From: Schizochytrium sp. TIO01 | Taxonomy: Eukaryota; Sar; Bigyra; Thraustochytrida; Thraustochytriidae | Length of the DNA stretch: 64,000 nucleotides | Assembly: GCA_004764695.1 (NCBI GenBank) | Contig: SMSO01000037.1 | Location: forward strand, 2,487,837-2,551,836 | Direction of reading: 5' to 3' | Shown here: positions 60,198 through 64,000 of the stretch, one piece after another | How positions within the stretch are numbered: the stretch's first letter is position 1 | How the letters are laid out: each line of letters starts with the position of its first letter | Made by a program: the position numbers and the translations under genes | The notes under the pieces: generated by a model | The model's database searches: none | What the model was told of the DNA's origin: nothing | Seen by the model: the letters and a program-made list of their open reading frames with translations, nothing else

Positions 60198-62441
60198 CTA
60201 ACTAACTGTGCACAAGACAACTTGAGCTGAATGAGCGAATGGCGCTCAGTGGCATTGCCCTCCATTTCGCTGCCTTCGTAGGAAATGCGAGATTCCAAGC
60301 ACATGTTTCAGAGCTCTAGCTTGCCTTGCGTGCAAGATTCACCTGAATCCGGGTCGCTTGCGGCAGGTGCCGGCTATCGGAAAGGTGGGTGCGCCAGTGC
60401 AGAGCATGCAGAGCGTGCCGCATTCAGTCAGCCTCGCCGCGCCGCACGAGCGAGCGAGTCCCTCTTCAGGCAGGGCGCGCACAAGCTTTGTTTGCTTTGG
60501 CCCGCGATGCTAAGCAGTCGTCGTTGGTCCTTCCGTGTGTTGGAATTGCCATCCACCATGAGAAGTGCTGTGATGACGTCTCTCTCACTTGCTTGCTTTC
60601 GAAAGCACGTGCGTGCACACTCATCAGACTCCCTTTCCTTTCCTTCCTTTCCGAGGAGAGGAAGTCTTCTTCGCAATGGAGTGCTGCGACCTGCAAGGAA
60701 GAACTTGCTTGATTGAAGAGAGCGCAGGGAATCAGTTGCACTGCGTGTGATGATAGATAGTTGCTGCCCTCGAGCAGAAACTGCTCTGAAAGCGGGAGGA
60801 GGCAATGGATCTTTTGCAGCAGTTTGCAGCAGCAAGCAGTTCATCCCGCAAGATTTGCTTGGGCACAAACAGACTCGCGTGCTTAGCACCCAGTAAACTC
60901 AGACGGGGTTGAACGAAGGGGGGAGGGCTGTCATGCGAGGCGCAGGTACGCAGTCTGTCTGCGCGTGCAAGTTCAAAGGGGAGGAGAAGAACAAGAAGAG
61001 GCAAAGGCAATTGAGAAAGACAGTATAATTCGCGGGAGAGATTTGTGGAAAGGAGGTCAAACTGGGACATTGTGAGAAAATGAAAGGCGGTTGACCAAAG
61101 GAGGTAATTCATACTTCCTTTCAAGGTTCTGCCTCTCAATGGGGTACAGGAGTCAAAATCGTTGGATAGAAGAACGATAACTTTATACCTACTCATGTTC
61201 TCGTTTATGGGATACTTTGATGCCACAAAGGTAAAATGTTTACCTTGAACGGTTTCTTTGCTTCAAGTTTCTCCGAAATAGAACGCACTCTGTTTTGGAT
61301 TTTAAAAACAAAACAAAACACGGTTTTGACGTTGGCTTTGGCATCATAAGGTGGTCCTTGCAAAAGAAGAAAAGAAAGAAAGAACGCTCATCAAGAAAAA
61401 GTTAGATCATTAACTTTTTAGATTTCAAAAATATCAGAAAAGAGAACATGACCAAAAACATCTCCAAAAGGTTAGAGTTCAAAAGTTGAGAAGGAAAGGC
61501 TTCTTTTGTCTTTTCTCTTTCTCATTAAACAACTTTAAAACTTGAGAAAGAACAAAATAAAAAACATCATGGCTATCGAAAATACCCTTTTTAAATGCCT
61601 TGCACCTTGGATGCACCCTTGAACGGGTGGTGTCCTCCCTTCACATACATCGGACATACGTAGAAAAAGAACTAATCTATTATTATAACTATTACTAAAA
61701 AATACAGCACATAATCTTGAACTCAATTCATGGTACCTAGGTACCTATTCCATATGAGAGCTCAAAACATAATTTCAATTTCAACCAGTCCTCTGTTTCA
61801 AGCTCTAGAGAAGCACTAAAACTATTGGTCCCAGAGCCGCGTTTGCTTCGGTGTTCTCTTTCCATGCATCTCTTTCTTTTTCTCTCTCTTACCACCCGTA
61901 GTGCCGTTTCTACTAATCAGTAAACGCTAGCCATCCCAAAGAAAAAAGAACGGAAACATTGCTACATATCATACATAGCGCCAGAAACAGAACGCGCAGC
62001 AAAGGCAGCACTGGCGAGACCAGTCCAACACTGCCATCGCTGTTGATTCCCCAGCGGTTTTTTAAAGACGGCCGCCTCTATATAGAACCGGTCCGCACCC
62101 ATCTTCGCTGCCTATCTCAGCTCCTCCCGAGTAGGATCATGTGTTCTCAGCATAGCACTCGCACCGTCGTCTCCTGTCGCTCTTGTGCTGCGTTCCAAAG
62201 GGCATTTCCTCTTTCTGCATCGCAATGCAATACAATAGTGCAATCCCATCTATCTTCATCACGTTGATTGGCGTGAACGCCACGGAATCTTCAAAACTGG
62301 GAAGAAAGAAACCACTCACAAAAACTCCACGAGACCTTCCCAAATCCACATTTCCAAAACTGCTACTACTGCTAAACCACCCACTCAGTCGCTCGCTCGC
62401 TTGCACATTAAGCCCAAGAAGCGAAGGACTAACCATCGATA

Positions 62442-62550
62442 AATGAATGAATGAATGAATGAATGAATGAATGAATGAATGAATGAATGAATGAATGAAT
62501 GAATGAATGAATGAATAAATGAATGAATGAATAAATGAATATATGAATAT
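62442..62550. repeat. (GAAT)n microsatellite
   Basis: More than 20 GAAT units, nearly perfect for the first 80 bp, then with TAAAT and ATAT variants at the right end. Confidence 0.93.
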
Positions 62551-62782
62551 ATAGGTATGTATAAATAAGGCCAGCTAGTGACAAGCGAAGAATGCTTTGC
62601 TTGTTAATTTATTCAATGACCAAGAAACGATCCGCCCGCCCCATCACTCGGTTTTTCTCCGATTAGAGTCCAAATTGGCCTCGCTCAAAGGAACAGCAAC
62701 TGCTCCAACTTCTTCCACGCATCCATTCAACACCTCAGAAACCACCTACTTTCATCTAATCGGCGGTCACTTCATTTGCAGC

Positions 62783-62935
<153 letters not shown>

Positions 62936-64000
62936 TACTACAAAGCTCCCTTTTCCACTTTCCACGATGGTGCTGCTGTTGTATGGGACTTTAGCAGCCA
63001 AACCCTGGGGTTGATAGTACTGTATCAATCTCGCGCTTTGGGCGTGGTGGTGGTGGAGTGGCTGCTGCCGTTCCAAGGTTTGCGCAGAAGCGGTATCCTA
63101 AATACTGTACACCCATCTGCGAAGGAAGGTTCTCCGTGGCGAGTTCGAGGCCTCGCGATGGTTTTCTTGGGAGGTTTCCCCTTCGTTTTGGGTCTCGGTT
63201 CGTGAGTGGCGATTTGTTCTCCAAGAAGCTGCCGCTAGATTGAGTGAGCTCCATGAGTGGTGCTTTAAACCCTCTCGTTCTTTCTTTCCGCGCGTCTCCA
63301 TTGTTCTTCTGCATTTCCATTTGTTACCAATAATGGAGTTTTAGTTCTTAAAAAACAAAAACAAAAAAACATACCTATTTTGAATTAATCATATATGTAT
63401 TAGCTATAGTATGCTATATACACAAACTACCTACTGCGGCATTGCGGAGAGAAAGCGGAGGCTGGTCCACCTGGGCACTGCTACGGATTGCGGTATCTGC
63501 CCGCTAGCGGAGCAGGGTTTTCGAAAATTCGCTCGCGAGAACACTCGCGAGAACACTTTGGAAAAGGGAGAGGAGAGAGAGCCAATATGGAGGCGCGAAA
63601 AGAGCGACGGCCAAGACATTGAGCGTGGTGCCACGCCTCAGGGCCGCCCGGTTGTGCCTTCGATGTGCTTCGGACGGTAACGATCCCTTCGCTGCATCGG
63701 CCCGGCTTGGCCTTCTCCCCTTCGAAGGGGTTTCCAGGCGGACGGGTCCTGGCGCCTCGTTTTGCCTCAGTCGGTACTGCTGCTTCACTTCTGCAGGTTG
63801 AGTCAACGGAACAGGAATGCAATTTTTGCAGGAATTTCTGTAGGTCCCGCGGTACCTTCGCCACGGTACCAACTCTTTTATTTTTAGAACAGACGGATAA
63901 AACTTTCAGGAAGGAGGTGGTCATAGGAGGAATGAGGAATAAAAAAGCTGCTACTGTTTATACTTTCATAAAAGCCATCGTTGCCAATGCTCCCAAATAA

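Noticed and set aside
62419-62590. AAGCGAAG direct repeats on both sides of the GAAT array
   Set aside because: Only 8 bp and far from the array on the right; expected by chance.

Overview
This is a nuclear genomic segment from a eukaryote, most likely a unicellular one. Two GT-AG introns are visible, the other genes read as single exons, and the proteins (EF-hand, tubby, KCTD/T1, AIG1-type GTPase, actin-fragmin-kinase-like, pentameric channel) are eukaryotic multidomain types. No bacterial operons, ribosome binding sites or CRISPR were seen. The intron-poor style and domain mix would fit a stramenopile such as a thraustochytrid-like protist; that placement is an inference without a database search.

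Layout. 1-10588 has no supportable gene. 10589-12102 (+) is a three-exon pentameric ligand-gated channel homologue without Cys-loop cysteines. 12890-14185 (-) is an actin-fragmin-kinase-like protein kinase, convergent with the channel gene. 16638-18341 (+) fuses a KCTD/Kv-T1 BTB domain to an AIG1-like GTPase and ends in a CaaX box. 19236-19640 (-) is a weak hypothetical ORF. 21018-23349 (-) is a tandem fusion of two cysteine-synthase/CBS-type PLP domains, interrupted by a one-base frameshift. 23419-38767 is a 15 kb gene desert. 38768-45034 (+) encodes a 2088-residue protein with about 18 EF-hand-like units, an MABP-like region and a RanBP2-type zinc finger. 45125-54810 is a second desert. 54811-57126 (+) is a RING-Tubby fusion. 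57127-64000 is a third desert.

The deserts are full of tetra-, tri- and dinucleotide microsatellites, polypurine/polypyrimidine tracts and short ACCT/AGGT-rich motifs, whereas the gene-bearing stretches are almost free of them. Notable non-coding structures are a 102 bp TGAT array bracketed by 13 bp inverted repeats and a 32 bp perfect AT palindrome.

The genes form no evident pathway. Several (EF-hand, channel, GTPase, Tubby, actin-kinase-like) point to calcium, membrane and cytoskeletal signalling, but proximity is not evidence of shared function in a eukaryote. The most novel content is the domain architectures: T1-AIG1-CaaX, RING-Tubby and EF-hand/MABP/RanBP2.
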